Origin: Streptomyces sp. NRRL S-350
Lineage (GTDB): Bacteria > Actinomycetota > Actinomycetes > Streptomycetales > Streptomycetaceae
DNA: 64,000 nt
Direction of reading: 5' to 3'
NCBI RefSeq assembly: GCF_000719705.1
Contig: NZ_JOHO01000020.1
Coordinates: 1 to 64,000 of the forward strand
Under the pieces are notes generated by a model. That model had not been told where the DNA came from. It saw only the letters and a list, made by a program, of their open reading frames with translations, and ran no database searches. This document shows positions 50,282 to 59,612 of the stretch, piece by piece. The translations under genes and the position numbers were made by a program. Numbering within the stretch: position 1 is the first letter of the stretch; every line of letters begins with the position of its first letter.

Positions 50282-50644
50282 GTCGAAGGCCTCTCGCCTC
50301 GAATTTCCGGGTCGGCCCGGCCCGGCGAGGGTCCGTTCCGACGGATGTCGATGGGTAGGGAGCCTGGTTTCTGACTGAATGTCCGAAATGCCGACCGCCG
50401 ACCCCAACCCTAAACTTGACCTTTAGGGTTAGTCCTGTGTCTCCGTCACATCACCAAGGGACACAGTCTGGTGACACAGGACACTAGGTCGCCCCGGGCA
50501 CGTGTTTCAACGAACACGCCGAGCTTCCCTTTTTCTTTTGAGCCTATGTGATCATCAGCCGGCTTATGAAACCGGGGTGACCACCAAGGGTCGGGCCGAC
50601 ACTTCGAGGCGTCAACCCCTCCCTCAGCCACAGAACCTACCGGA
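50282..50644. promoter_or_regulatory. ftsQ-ftsZ intergenic region (ftsZ promoters)
   Basis: 363 bases without a gene. In S. coelicolor the equivalent gap carries vegetative and sporulation promoters of ftsZ. Here I see a perfect inverted repeat at 50406-50430, a CGTGTT/AACACG repeat at 50501-50518, a cluster of TGTGTC/GACAC elements at 50434-50485 and an AT-rich patch at 50521-50550 (CTTCCCTTTTTCTTTTG). Individual promoters cannot be fixed by eye. Confidence 0.65.
50406..50430. promoter_or_regulatory. Perfect inverted repeat upstream of ftsZ
   Basis: AACCCTAAA (50406-50414) and TTTAGGGTT (50422-50430) around CTTGACC. It is about 125 bases before the ftsZ start, AT-rich against its surroundings, and could be an operator for a developmental regulator. 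Confidence 0.6.
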
Positions 50645-51451
50645 TCATCCCGACACCGCCGGCGCCTCCGGCGCCGTCACGTCGAAGTTCGTGCCCTTCG
50701 CGTTCATCAGGGCCACCAGCACCCGGGCCTTCCGGTCGATCTGCTCCGGACTCCCCCAACGCACCGTCGCACCCCCGCTGAGCTGCAGCTCGATGTCGTC
50801 GTACGAATGCACCAGCACCACCCCGGCGCGCTTGGCGACCTCCGGCGGGAGCCCGGCGGCCACCGCGACCGCGCCCTGCACCAGCTGCGGACGGGAGATC
50901 ACCCCGTCCGCGTCGTTCGCCTGCTGACTGAGCCGCAGCTCCACCACCGGCACGCCCTCCGGCGGGGCCGCCTCGGTGGCGAAGCTCACGCCCCCGGCGT
51001 CCACCTGGGTGAACTGGCCGTCCTCCCCCTTGACGGCGGCCACCGCCCTGCGCTGGACGACCTTCACCTGTAGGGTGTGCGGCCAGCCCCGCCACACCTC
51101 GGCCTTCGACACCCGGGGGATCGCCTCCACCCGGTGCCGGACGTCGTCCAGGTCCACCCGGGCCAGCGGGCCGTCACCGAGGCCGCCGATCGCGTCGCGG
51201 ACCTGGGCCGCCGTCAGTTTGTCGTCGGTCGGGCCCTGGACGGCGACGCTGCGCACGTCCAGGACCGACGAGAAGAACACCAGCCAGGCCAGCCCGCCCA
51301 GTACCGCGGCGCCGAGCACGCTCAGCACCACGATGCCCCGCCGGGAGAGCCGGAGACGGGGAGCGGACTCCTCGTCGTCCCCGAACTCGTCCTCGTCCCG
51401 GAGGTACCCCCGGCCGGAGGCCGGCGGATCGGCGAGCCGGCCGTCAGCCAC
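50645..51451 (-). CDS. ftsQ: Cell division protein FtsQ/DivIB
   Basis: 268 residues from GTG 51451, which overlaps the murG stop by eight bases. One membrane helix at residues 41-61 ([20 protein letters not shown]) follows an acidic cytosolic tail. Outside are the POTRA domain ([25 protein letters not shown]) and beta domain ([24 protein letters not shown]). It scaffolds FtsL and the septal synthase FtsW-FtsI. Confidence 0.95.
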   Translation of the reverse strand: MADGRLADPPASGRGYLRDEDEFGDDEESAPRLRLSRRGIVVLSVLGAAVLGGLAWLVFFSSVLDVRSVAVQGPTDDKLTAAQVRDAIGGLGDGPLARVDLDDVRHRVEAIPRVSKAEVWRGWPHTLQVKVVQRRAVAAVKGEDGQFTQVDAGGVSFATEAAPPEGVPVVELRLSQQANDADGVISRPQLVQGAVAVAAGLPPEVAKRAGVVLVHSYDDIELQLSGGATVRWGSPEQIDRKARVLVALMNAKGTNFDVTAPEAPAVSG

Positions 51452-52550
51452 GGCGGCGACCGCCGCGGTGGGCCTGGATGGCCTCGTAGACCATGCCGAC
51501 CAGGAGGTCGTCGGCGTCCCGGCGGCCGAACTCGGCGGCGGACCGGCTCATGTCCCAGAGCCGCTGCGGGTCGGTGAGCACCGGCAGCACGTTCTGCAGC
51601 ACCCAGTCCGGGGTCAGCTCGGCGTCGTCCACCAGCAGGCCGCCGCCGGCCTTGACCATCGGCTGGGCGTTCAGCCGCTGCTCGCCGTTGCCGATCGGCA
51701 GCGGCACGAAGGCGGCGGGCAGGCCGACGGCCGCCAGCTCGGCCACCGTCATGGCGCCGGCCCGGCAGAGCATCATGTCGGCGGCCGCGTAGGCGAGGTC
51801 CATCCGGTCGAGGTAGGGCACCGGGCGGTACGGCGGCATCCCGGGGACGTCCGCGACCTGCGGCAGCTCGTTCTTCGGGCCGACCGCGTGCAGGATCTGC
51901 ACGCCGTACTGCTGGAGCCGCGGAGCGATCGCGGTGACCGTCTCGTTGAGCCGGCGCGCGCCCTGCGAGCCGCCGGAGACCAGCAGGGTGGGCAGCCGCT
52001 GGTCGAGGCCGAAGTAGTGCCGGGCCTCCGGGCGGGCCGCGTTGCGGTCCAGGGTCGCGATGGTCCGGCGCAGCGGGATGCCGATGTACCGGGAGTCGCG
52101 CAGCTTGCTGTCGGGCGTGGAGACCGCCACGAAGTCGCTGTAGCGGGCGCCGATCTTGTTGGCCAGGCCCGGACGCGCGTTCGCCTCGTGCACCACGATC
52201 GGCACGCCGGCCCGCTTGGCCGCCAGGTAGGCCGGCATCGCGACGTAGCCGCCGAAGCCGACCACGGCGTCCGCGTTGACCCGCTCGATGATCTCCTGGG
52301 CGGCCCGGACGGTGCCGCGCAGCCGGCCGGGGACGGTGATCAGCTCCGGGGTGGGCTTGCGGGGCAGCGGAACGGCCGGGATGAGCTCCAGCTGGTAGCC
52401 GCGCTCGGGCACCAGCCGGGTCTCCAGACCGCGCTCGGTGCCCAGGGCGGTGATCCCGATGGACGGGTCGTGCCTGCGGAGGGCGTCCGCGAGGGCCATG
52501 GCCGGCTCGATGTGACCGGCGGTCCCCCCGCCGGCGAGTACGACATGCAC
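51444..52550 (-). CDS. murG: UDP-GlcNAc:undecaprenyl-PP-MurNAc-pentapeptide transferase MurG
   Basis: 368 residues. It makes lipid II from lipid I at the inner membrane face. The GT-B fold has the N-terminal loop [12 protein letters not shown], the second Gly loop [11 protein letters not shown], and the donor-site motifs [11 protein letters not shown] and [17 protein letters not shown]. It starts six bases after the ftsW stop. Confidence 0.97.
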   Translation of the reverse strand: MHVVLAGGGTAGHIEPAMALADALRRHDPSIGITALGTERGLETRLVPERGYQLELIPAVPLPRKPTPELITVPGRLRGTVRAAQEIIERVNADAVVGFGGYVAMPAYLAAKRAGVPIVVHEANARPGLANKIGARYSDFVAVSTPDSKLRDSRYIGIPLRRTIATLDRNAARPEARHYFGLDQRLPTLLVSGGSQGARRLNETVTAIAPRLQQYGVQILHAVGPKNELPQVADVPGMPPYRPVPYLDRMDLAYAAADMMLCRAGAMTVAELAAVGLPAAFVPLPIGNGEQRLNAQPMVKAGGGLLVDDAELTPDWVLQNVLPVLTDPQRLWDMSRSAAEFGRRDADDLLVGMVYEAIQAHRGGRRRG

Positions 52551-52556
52551 CGAAAT

Positions 52557-53927
52557 TCACCGCTCCCTGCGTGCCGGCCCGGAGGCCGGGCGCGCTGTGG
52601 TTCGTCGTCGTGGCAGCACCCGGGCCAGTCGCTTCCTGATCCGGGAGTTCTTGCTCCGGGCGGCCAGGGCCGCCTTCGCGCCCGAGGTGCTGCGCGCCAG
52701 GCACAGCAGCACACCGATCGCGGACATGGCCGACAGCATGGCGGAACCGCCGTAGGAGAACAGCGGGAGCGGGACGCCCGCGATGGGCAGCAGTCCCAGC
52801 GCCGACCCCAGGTTGATCACGGCCTGCGCCGTGATCCAGGTGGTGGCGGCTCCCGCGGCGTACCTGACGAAGGGGTCCTTCGTACCGATGGCCACACGGA
52901 TACCCGCGTAGCCTAGTGCCGCGAAGAGCCCGATCACCGACAGCGTCCCCACCAGGCCCAGTTCCTCGCCGGTCGCGGCGAAGATGAAGTCGGTGTGCGC
53001 CTCGGGCAGCTGGCCCCATTTCTCCACGCCGGCGCCCAGGCCGGTGCCGAAGCCGCCGCCGAGCGCGAACGAGTAGACGCCGTGCAGCGCCTGGAAGCAG
53101 GCGCCCGCCGGGTCGGGCTTGGTGACGCCGATGCAGGCCAGGCGCTCCGCCCGGTGCGGGACGGTGACGACCAGGGCGGTGCAGACGACCACCGCCACCC
53201 CGAGGGTGGCCACGAACAGCCGCAGCGGTGCGCCGACCATCCACAGCAGCGCGAACACCATGGCGACCAGGATCATCGAGGTGCCCATGTCGCCGCCGAT
53301 CATGATCAGCGCGAGCAGCAGCAGGGCCCCCGGCACCAGCGGCACCAGCAGGTGCTTCCACGAGTTCAGGGTGCCGGCCTTCTGCTTGCGGGCGAGCAGG
53401 TCGGCGCCCCAGAGCACCAGGGCGAGCTTGGCGAACTCGGACGGCTGGAATTGGAAGAAACCGAAGTCCAGCCAGTTCTGGTTGCCGTTGATCCGCACCC
53501 CGATGCCGGGCACGGCGACCAGCACGAGCGCGCCGATCACACCGAACATCACCGGGTAGGTGATCACCCGCAGCACCGCCACCGGGACGGAGGCGAAGCC
53601 GATCAGCAGGACGAGGCCGAGGATGGCCGCGATCAACTGCTTGAGGAAGTAGTACTGGGCCGAGTGGTGCTGGCCGAGGGCGAGGATCTGCGAGGCCGAG
53701 AAGACCATCATCAGGCCGAGCACGACGAGCAGCAGGGTGCTGCCGACGACCAGCAGGTACGGGGTGAGCGGCCGGTCCAGCCAGTACCGGACCCTGGCCC
53801 GGAAGGCCTGGACCCGGGCCAGCGGACCGGCCGACTTGTACTTGGTCGTGGTGGCGGAGATCACTCGCCACGGCTCGGCGGCCTCCTGCTTGCCCACGCC
53901 GGAATCCGCCCTGCCCTGCCCCGCCAC
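52557..53927 (-). CDS. ftsW: Septal peptidoglycan glycosyltransferase FtsW
   Basis: 456 residues from GTG 53927. A SEDS-family protein with about ten membrane helices. Signature segments: GGDMGTSMI, NWLDFGFFQFQPSEFAKLALVLW, and PLPLFSYGGSAMLSAM near the end. The basic C-terminal tail is about 50 residues. It polymerises glycan strands together with FtsI. ATG starts further in are less likely because the first 45 residues are the typical cytosolic lead. Confidence 0.95.
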   Translation of the reverse strand: MAGQGRADSGVGKQEAAEPWRVISATTTKYKSAGPLARVQAFRARVRYWLDRPLTPYLLVVGSTLLLVVLGLMMVFSASQILALGQHHSAQYYFLKQLIAAILGLVLLIGFASVPVAVLRVITYPVMFGVIGALVLVAVPGIGVRINGNQNWLDFGFFQFQPSEFAKLALVLWGADLLARKQKAGTLNSWKHLLVPLVPGALLLLALIMIGGDMGTSMILVAMVFALLWMVGAPLRLFVATLGVAVVVCTALVVTVPHRAERLACIGVTKPDPAGACFQALHGVYSFALGGGFGTGLGAGVEKWGQLPEAHTDFIFAATGEELGLVGTLSVIGLFAALGYAGIRVAIGTKDPFVRYAAGAATTWITAQAVINLGSALGLLPIAGVPLPLFSYGGSAMLSAMSAIGVLLCLARSTSGAKAALAARSKNSRIRKRLARVLPRRRTTARPASGPARRER

Positions 53928-53945
53928 CGCTCCCCGCTCACTTTC

Positions 53946-54010
53946 TCCGTACGACGCGCACGACGCGCACCGGTACGGCGTGTACGCGCACGGCGTGTAC
54001 GACGCCGTCG
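53946..54010. repeat. Degenerate short tandem repeats in the murD-ftsW gap
   Basis: The 93-base gap between the ftsW start and murD stop is filled by repeats of a GTACGACGCGCAC / GTACGGCGTGTAC type. They are imperfect and GC-rich and lie in no gene that I support. Confidence 0.65.
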
Positions 54011-54020
54011 CGCCGGCCGG

Positions 54021-55505
54021 CTAGTCGTCCGCGAGCTCCCGGACGGCCGCCGCGAACAGGTCGCCGCGCTCGCCGTAGTTCGTGAACATGTCCATCGAGG
54101 CGCAGGCCGGTGCCAGCAGCACCGTGTCACCCGATCGGGCGAGCGACGCGGCCGTGCGGACGACCTCCGCCATCGCCACCGCGCCAGTCTGGCCCTCGGC
54201 CGCCTCGATCACCGGCACATCCGGAGCGTGTCGCTCCAGTGCCTCGCGGATCACTGCCCGGTCCTCGCCGATCAGCACGACCGCGCGCAGCCGCTCGGCC
54301 GCGCCCCCGACCAGGTCGTCGAAGGTCGCGCCCTTGGCCAGGCCGCCGGCGATCCAGACGACCGGCCGGTAGGCGGCCAACGAGGCCGCCGCGGCGTGGG
54401 TGTTGGTGGCCTTGGAGTCGTCGATGTACGTGACCTCGCGGACCACGCCGACCTCGGCGATCCGGTGGGCGTCCGGGCGGAACGCCCGCAGGCCCTCCCG
54501 GACGGCCTTCGGCTCGACGCCGTAGGCCCGGGCCAGCGCCGCCGCGGCGAGCGCGTTGGCGATGTTGTGCGGGGCGGCGGGGCGGCGCGGCCCGGCGTCC
54601 TCGCCGGACGGCCGGAGGCGGGCGGCGGGCGGGCTGACGTCGTCGACGGAGCCCAGCTCGGCCGCGTTGTTGGCCCGGTCCTCGACGAAGGCCCGGTCCA
54701 CCAGCAAGCCGTCCACCACGCCGAAGTTCGACGGCCCCGGCGCACCGAGGCCGAACCCGATCGCCCGGCAGCCCTCCTCGACGTCGGCCTCGCGGACCAG
54801 CGCCTCGGTGGCCGGGTCGGCCAGGTTGTACACGCAGGCGACGGCATTGCCCTGGTAGATCCGGCCCTTGTCGGCGGCGTACGCCTCCATCGAGCCGTGC
54901 CAGTCGAGGTGGTCGGGGGCCAGGTTGAGCACCGCCGCCGAGTGCGGGCGCAGCGAGGGCGCCCAGTGCAGCTGGTAGCTGGAGAGCTCGACGGCCAGCA
55001 CGTCGTACGGCTCCTCGGCGAGCACCGCGTCCAGCACCGAGACCCCGACGTTGCCGACGGCGGCGGTGCGCTTGCCGGCGGCGGTGAGGATCGAGGCGAG
55101 CATCTGGACGGTGGTGGTCTTGCCGTTGGTGCCGGTGACGGCCAGCCAGGGGGCGGGCTCGCCGGTGCCCGGCAGCGGCTTGCGCAGCCGCCAGGCCAGC
55201 TCGACGTCGCCCCAGACCGGCACCCCGGCCGCCTCGGCGGCGGCGAACAGCGGGCTGTCCGGCGCCCAGCCGGGCGAGGTGACGATCAGTTCGGTGCCTT
55301 CGGGCAGGCTCGCGCCGTCGCCGAGGCGCACGGTGACGCCCTGCGCCTCCAGTTCGGCGGCCCGGGTGGTCAGGCCGGGCCCGCTGCCGCCGTCCACGAC
55401 GGTGACGCGGGCGCCGAGGCCGCGCAGGACGCGCGCGGCGCTGATGCCCGAGACGCCGAGCCCGGCGACGACGACGGGCAGCTTCGCAAAGTCAGGATTC
55501 GTCAT
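54021..55505 (-). CDS. murD: UDP-MurNAc-L-alanine:D-glutamate ligase MurD
   Basis: 494 residues from ATG 55505, overlapping the mraY stop (ATGA). It adds D-Glu to the wall precursor. The P-loop is [14 protein letters not shown] near residue 118; [23 protein letters not shown] and [17 protein letters not shown] are family motifs. A Pro/Arg/Gly-rich insertion of about 25 residues ([16 protein letters not shown]) stands before [14 protein letters not shown]; it lies in a loop and makes the protein longer than usual. Confidence 0.97.
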   Translation of the reverse strand: MTNPDFAKLPVVVAGLGVSGISAARVLRGLGARVTVVDGGSGPGLTTRAAELEAQGVTVRLGDGASLPEGTELIVTSPGWAPDSPLFAAAEAAGVPVWGDVELAWRLRKPLPGTGEPAPWLAVTGTNGKTTTVQMLASILTAAGKRTAAVGNVGVSVLDAVLAEEPYDVLAVELSSYQLHWAPSLRPHSAAVLNLAPDHLDWHGSMEAYAADKGRIYQGNAVACVYNLADPATEALVREADVEEGCRAIGFGLGAPGPSNFGVVDGLLVDRAFVEDRANNAAELGSVDDVSPPAARLRPSGEDAGPRRPAAPHNIANALAAAALARAYGVEPKAVREGLRAFRPDAHRIAEVGVVREVTYIDDSKATNTHAAAASLAAYRPVVWIAGGLAKGATFDDLVGGAAERLRAVVLIGEDRAVIREALERHAPDVPVIEAAEGQTGAVAMAEVVRTAASLARSGDTVLLAPACASMDMFTNYGERGDLFAAAVRELADD

Positions 55506-56566
55506 CCGGTCCGGTATCCCGCGTAGAAGAGGCCGAGGCCGACGGCCACGCACAGGCCCTGGATGATCCAGAAGCGGACCACGACCAGGACCTCGCTCCA
55601 GCCCTTGAGTTCGAAGTGGTGCTGCAGTGGTGCCATCTTGAAGACGCGCTTGCCGGTCATCCGGAACGAGCCGACCTGGATGATCACCGACAGGGTGATG
55701 ACCATGAAGAGGCCGCCGAGCATGATGAGCAGCAGCTCGGTGCGGGAGCAGATCGCCAGGCCGGCCAGGGCGCCGCCGAGGGCGAGCGAGCCGGTGTCCC
55801 CCATGAAGATCTTGGCGGGCGACGTGTTCCACCACAGGAAGCCGAAGCAGGAGCCCATCAGGGCGGCCGCGACCACCGCGAGGTCCAGCGGGTCGCGGAC
55901 GTCGTAGCAGCTGACGGTCGCGGTGACGGTGTAGGCGCAGCTCTGCCCGTACTCCCAGACGCCGATGAAGGTGTAGGCGCCGAAGGCCATCACCGAGGCG
56001 CCGGTGGCGAGGCCGTCCAGACCGTCCGTCAGGTTAACGCCGTTGGAGGTCGCCGCGATCATGAAGTACGCGAAGATGACGAACAGCACCGGGCCGATCG
56101 ACCACTTGAAGTCGCGCACGAAGGACAGCGACTGCGAGGCCGGGCTGAGCCCGCGGTCGTCGTGGAACTGCAGCGCCAGGATCGCGAACGCGAGGCCGAC
56201 GATGGACTGGCCGGCCAGCTTCGCCTTGGCCCGCAGACCGAGCGAGCGGCGCTTGACCACCTTGATGTAGTCGTCCAGGAAGCCGACCAGGCCGAGGCCC
56301 GCGGTCAGGAAGAGCACCAACAGCCCGGAGGCGGTCGGGCTCTCGCCCGTTATCGCCTTGGTGGCGAAGTACGCGATCAGGGTCGCCAGGATGAAGGCGA
56401 TGCCGCCCATGGTGGGCGTGCCCTTCTTGCTGTGGTGCGCCTTGGGGCCGTCGTCGCGGATGTACTGGCCGTAGCCCTGCCGGGCGAGCAGCTTGATCAG
56501 CGCGGGCGTGCCGGCCAACGAGAGGATCAGGCCGATCATCCCGGAGATGAGGATCTGCTTCATCAT
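55502..56566 (-). CDS. mraY: Phospho-MurNAc-pentapeptide transferase MraY
   Basis: 354 residues, ten membrane helices. It makes lipid I on undecaprenyl phosphate. Catalytic Asp motifs are FLDDYIKV and [26 protein letters not shown] and the [13 protein letters not shown] histidines are intact. Two ATGs in a row at 56566 and 56563 are possible starts; the first gives the ATGA overlap with murF. Confidence 0.97.
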   Translation of the reverse strand: MMKQILISGMIGLILSLAGTPALIKLLARQGYGQYIRDDGPKAHHSKKGTPTMGGIAFILATLIAYFATKAITGESPTASGLLVLFLTAGLGLVGFLDDYIKVVKRRSLGLRAKAKLAGQSIVGLAFAILALQFHDDRGLSPASQSLSFVRDFKWSIGPVLFVIFAYFMIAATSNGVNLTDGLDGLATGASVMAFGAYTFIGVWEYGQSCAYTVTATVSCYDVRDPLDLAVVAAALMGSCFGFLWWNTSPAKIFMGDTGSLALGGALAGLAICSRTELLLIMLGGLFMVITLSVIIQVGSFRMTGKRVFKMAPLQHHFELKGWSEVLVVVRFWIIQGLCVAVGLGLFYAGYRTG

Positions 56567-57966
56567 CGGGCAGCACCGTCCGCCAGGAGCGCTTCGGCCA
56601 CCTTCTCCAGCCCCACCGAGCGGGACGCCTTCACCAGGACCACATCCCCCGGCCGCAGCTGACTGCGCAGCAACTCGACCGCTGCGTCCGCGTCGGACAC
56701 CAGCACCGACTCCTCACCCCACGAACCTTCGTTCCTCGCGCCGAGTTCCATGCAGGCCGCCTCGCGTCCGCCGACCGCCACCAGCTTGGTGACGTCGAGC
56801 CGGACGGCGAGCCGCCCGATGGCGTCGTGCTCGGCCAGACTGTCCTCGCCGAGCTCCCGCATCTCGCCGAGCACCGCCCAGGTGCGGCGGCGCTCCGGGC
56901 CTCGGCCCCCCATCGAGACCAGCGCCCGCAGCGCGGCCCGCATCGAATCGGGGTTCGCGTTGTAGGCGTCGTTGACGACGGTGACACCATCGGCCCGGTC
57001 GACGACCTCCATGCGCCAGCGGGACAGCGCACCCGCCTCGCCCAGGGCTGCGGCGGTGTCGTCGACGGACATCCCGAGCTCCACCGCCACCGCGGCGGCG
57101 GCGAGGGCGTTCGAGACGTGGTGCTCACCGTACAGGCGCAGTTGTACGGGCGCGGAACCGGCTGGGGTGGTGAGCGTGAAGGACGGCCGTCCGGTGGCGT
57201 CCAGTCGAACGTCCGTCGCCCGGACGTGGGCGTCCGGGGACTCCCCGAACAGGACCACGTTGGCCTTGGTGCGGGATGCCATCGCGCGCACCAGCCGGTC
57301 GTCCGCGTTGAGGATCGCGGCCCCGTCGGCGGGCAGCGCCTCGACGAGTTCGCCCTTGGCCTCGGCGATCGCCTCCTTGGAGCCGAACTCGCCGACGTGG
57401 GCGGTGCCGACGTTCAGCACCACGCCGACCCGGGGCGGGGTGATCGAGGTGAGGTACTCGATGTCCCCCTTGTGCCGGGCGCCCATCTCCATGACCAGGT
57501 GCCGGGTGCCGGCCTCGACCCGCAGCGCGGTCATCGGGTGGCCGATCTCGTTGTTGAGCGAGCCGGGCGGGTAGACGGTCTCGCCGTGGTGCTGGAGCAG
57601 CTGGGCGATGAGGTCCTTGGTGCTGGTCTTGCCGGCCGAGCCGGTCAGCGCCACCACGGCGGTGCCCTCGGCGCGGGCGACCACGGTGCGGGCCAACCTG
57701 CCGAGGGCCTCCACCACGCTGTCGACCAGGACGGCGGGCACGCCGACCGGGCGGGAGGCGAGCACCGCGACGGCGCCGGCCTCCATCGCGGTGGTCGCGT
57801 AGTCGTGGCCGTCGACGCGCTCGCCGACGAAGGCCGCGAACAGGCCGCCGGGGCTCACCTTGCGCGAGTCGACCTCGACCGGGCCGGTGACCAGGACGTC
57901 CGGGTCTGCGCCGTCCAGGGTGCCCCCGACTGCGGCGGCCACCTCGGCGAGGGTCAGTGCGATCAC
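56563..57966 (-). CDS. murF: UDP-MurNAc-tripeptide:D-Ala-D-Ala ligase MurF
   Basis: 467 residues from GTG 57966, overlapping the murE stop (GTGA). It adds D-Ala-D-Ala to the precursor. The P-loop is [19 protein letters not shown] near residue 105; [12 protein letters not shown] and [15 protein letters not shown] are diagnostic for MurF against the other Mur ligases. Confidence 0.97.
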   Translation of the reverse strand: MIALTLAEVAAAVGGTLDGADPDVLVTGPVEVDSRKVSPGGLFAAFVGERVDGHDYATTAMEAGAVAVLASRPVGVPAVLVDSVVEALGRLARTVVARAEGTAVVALTGSAGKTSTKDLIAQLLQHHGETVYPPGSLNNEIGHPMTALRVEAGTRHLVMEMGARHKGDIEYLTSITPPRVGVVLNVGTAHVGEFGSKEAIAEAKGELVEALPADGAAILNADDRLVRAMASRTKANVVLFGESPDAHVRATDVRLDATGRPSFTLTTPAGSAPVQLRLYGEHHVSNALAAAAVAVELGMSVDDTAAALGEAGALSRWRMEVVDRADGVTVVNDAYNANPDSMRAALRALVSMGGRGPERRRTWAVLGEMRELGEDSLAEHDAIGRLAVRLDVTKLVAVGGREAACMELGARNEGSWGEESVLVSDADAAVELLRSQLRPGDVVLVKASRSVGLEKVAEALLADGAAR

Positions 57967-59606
57967 TGCTGCTCTACTCCTCGGTCGCCCCGCGCGGCGG
58001 TGGTCCGCGCGATGGACTCGCGCAGCACCTCCCGGTCGTCGAAGGGGCGGATCTCGTCTCGTACGTACTGGCCGAGCTCGTGGCCCTTGCCTGCCACCAG
58101 CACGGTGTCCCCCGCCCGGGCGCGGTCGACCGCGAGCTGGATCGCCTGGGCCCGGTCGGGGACGACCAGGACGTCCCCGCGCTCGGCCTCGGGCACCGCG
58201 GCGGCGCCGGTCAGCATGCTGGCGAGGATCGTCAGCGGGTCCTCGCTGCGCGGGTTGTCGCCGGTCAGCAGGGCGGTGTCGGCGAGGCGGGCGGCGATGG
58301 CGCCCATCGGGCCGCGCTTGTGCGGGTCGCGGTCGCCGCCGCAGCCGACGACGACGTGCAGCCTGCCCTTGGTGACCTCGCGCAGCGAGCCGAGGACGGC
58401 CTGCAGGGCGTCCGGCTTGTGGGCGTAGTCCACGACGGCCACGAACGGCTGGCCGGCGTCCACGCGCTCCAGTCGGCCGGGCACGCCGGGGACGGCCGCG
58501 ACGCCGGCCACGACCTCCTCCAGCGGCAGCCCGGCGGCGACCAGCAGGGTGATCGCGGCGAGGGCGTTGGAGACGTTGAACGGGCCGGGCAGCGGCGCGG
58601 TCGCCTCGGCCTCGGCTCCGTCCGGGCCGAGCAGCCGGAAGGTGGAGCTCACCGGGCCGAGTCGGACGTCCACGGCCCGCCAGTCGGCCTCCGGGTGGCC
58701 GGCGGCGGAGAAGGTGGTCACCGGGATCTTGGCTTCGGCGGCGAGCCGTCGGCCGTACTCGTCGTCCAGGTTGACCACGCCGTGGCGGGACTTGCCGGGC
58801 TGGAAGAGCCGGGCCTTCGCCTGGAAGTAGTCCTCCATGTCCGGGTGGAAGTCGAGGTGCTCGGGCGTGAGGTTGTTGAACAGCGCGACGTCGTACGCGA
58901 CGCCGTCGGTGCGGCCGAAGACCAGGGCGTGGCTGGAGACCTCCATGGCCACCGCGTCGGCACCGCGCTCGGCCATCACGCCGAGGATCGCGTGCAGGTC
59001 GGTGGCCTCGGGGGTGGTGCGCTCGCTCTTGATCCGCTCCTCGCCGACCCGCATCTCGACGGTGCCGATCACGCCGGGGCTGCGCCCGGCGCCGCGCAGG
59101 CCGCCCTCGACCAGGTACGAGGTGGTGGTCTTGCCGTTGGTGCCGGTCAGCCCGATCATCAGCAGCCGCTCGGAGGGTCGGCCGTAGACGATCGCGGCGA
59201 GTTCGCCCATGACGGCCCGCGGCCGGTCCACGACCAGCAGCGGCAGGCCGGTGTCGGCCGCGAGCTCGGCGCCGGCCGGGTCGGTGAGCACAGCTACCGC
59301 GCCGCACTCCGCGGCCTTCGCCGCGAAGGCCGCGCCGTGGTGGTTGGCGCCCGGGAAGGCCACGTACACATCGCCTGGGCGGACCGCGCGGGAGTCGTGG
59401 GTGACACCGGTGACGGCACCGCCGTCGACGGGCGCGAGGCCCAGCCGAACGGCCAGTTCGGTGAGCGGCAGGGCGGTCGTCCCGGTCGGGCGGGGCGGAC
59501 TCACGGTGGTTTGATCGGGTTTCGGCACGGCGGGAAGGCTATCCGCCGAAGGGTGTCCAGGGCCAAACCGGCCCCTCGCCGCGCCGTCGCCCCGCTCGTC
59601 GCTCAT
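57963..59606 (-). CDS. murE: UDP-MurNAc-tripeptide synthetase MurE
   Basis: 547 residues. It adds the diamino acid at position three. The P-loop is [19 protein letters not shown] near residue 153, TTPEATDLHAIL is the substrate loop and GDNPRSEDP is the diaminopimelate-selecting DNPR motif. Streptomycetes use LL-diaminopimelate, although the motif was defined for the meso form. The first 45 residues are Pro/Thr-rich and more than usual; GTG starts within them cannot be excluded. The start is six bases upstream... of the ftsI stop, i.e. the genes are almost adjacent. Confidence 0.96.
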   Translation of the reverse strand: MSDERGDGAARGRFGPGHPSADSLPAVPKPDQTTVSPPRPTGTTALPLTELAVRLGLAPVDGGAVTGVTHDSRAVRPGDVYVAFPGANHHGAAFAAKAAECGAVAVLTDPAGAELAADTGLPLLVVDRPRAVMGELAAIVYGRPSERLLMIGLTGTNGKTTTSYLVEGGLRGAGRSPGVIGTVEMRVGEERIKSERTTPEATDLHAILGVMAERGADAVAMEVSSHALVFGRTDGVAYDVALFNNLTPEHLDFHPDMEDYFQAKARLFQPGKSRHGVVNLDDEYGRRLAAEAKIPVTTFSAAGHPEADWRAVDVRLGPVSSTFRLLGPDGAEAEATAPLPGPFNVSNALAAITLLVAAGLPLEEVVAGVAAVPGVPGRLERVDAGQPFVAVVDYAHKPDALQAVLGSLREVTKGRLHVVVGCGGDRDPHKRGPMGAIAARLADTALLTGDNPRSEDPLTILASMLTGAAAVPEAERGDVLVVPDRAQAIQLAVDRARAGDTVLVAGKGHELGQYVRDEIRPFDDREVLRESIARTTAARGDRGVEQQ

Positions 59607-59612
59607 CGTCGT

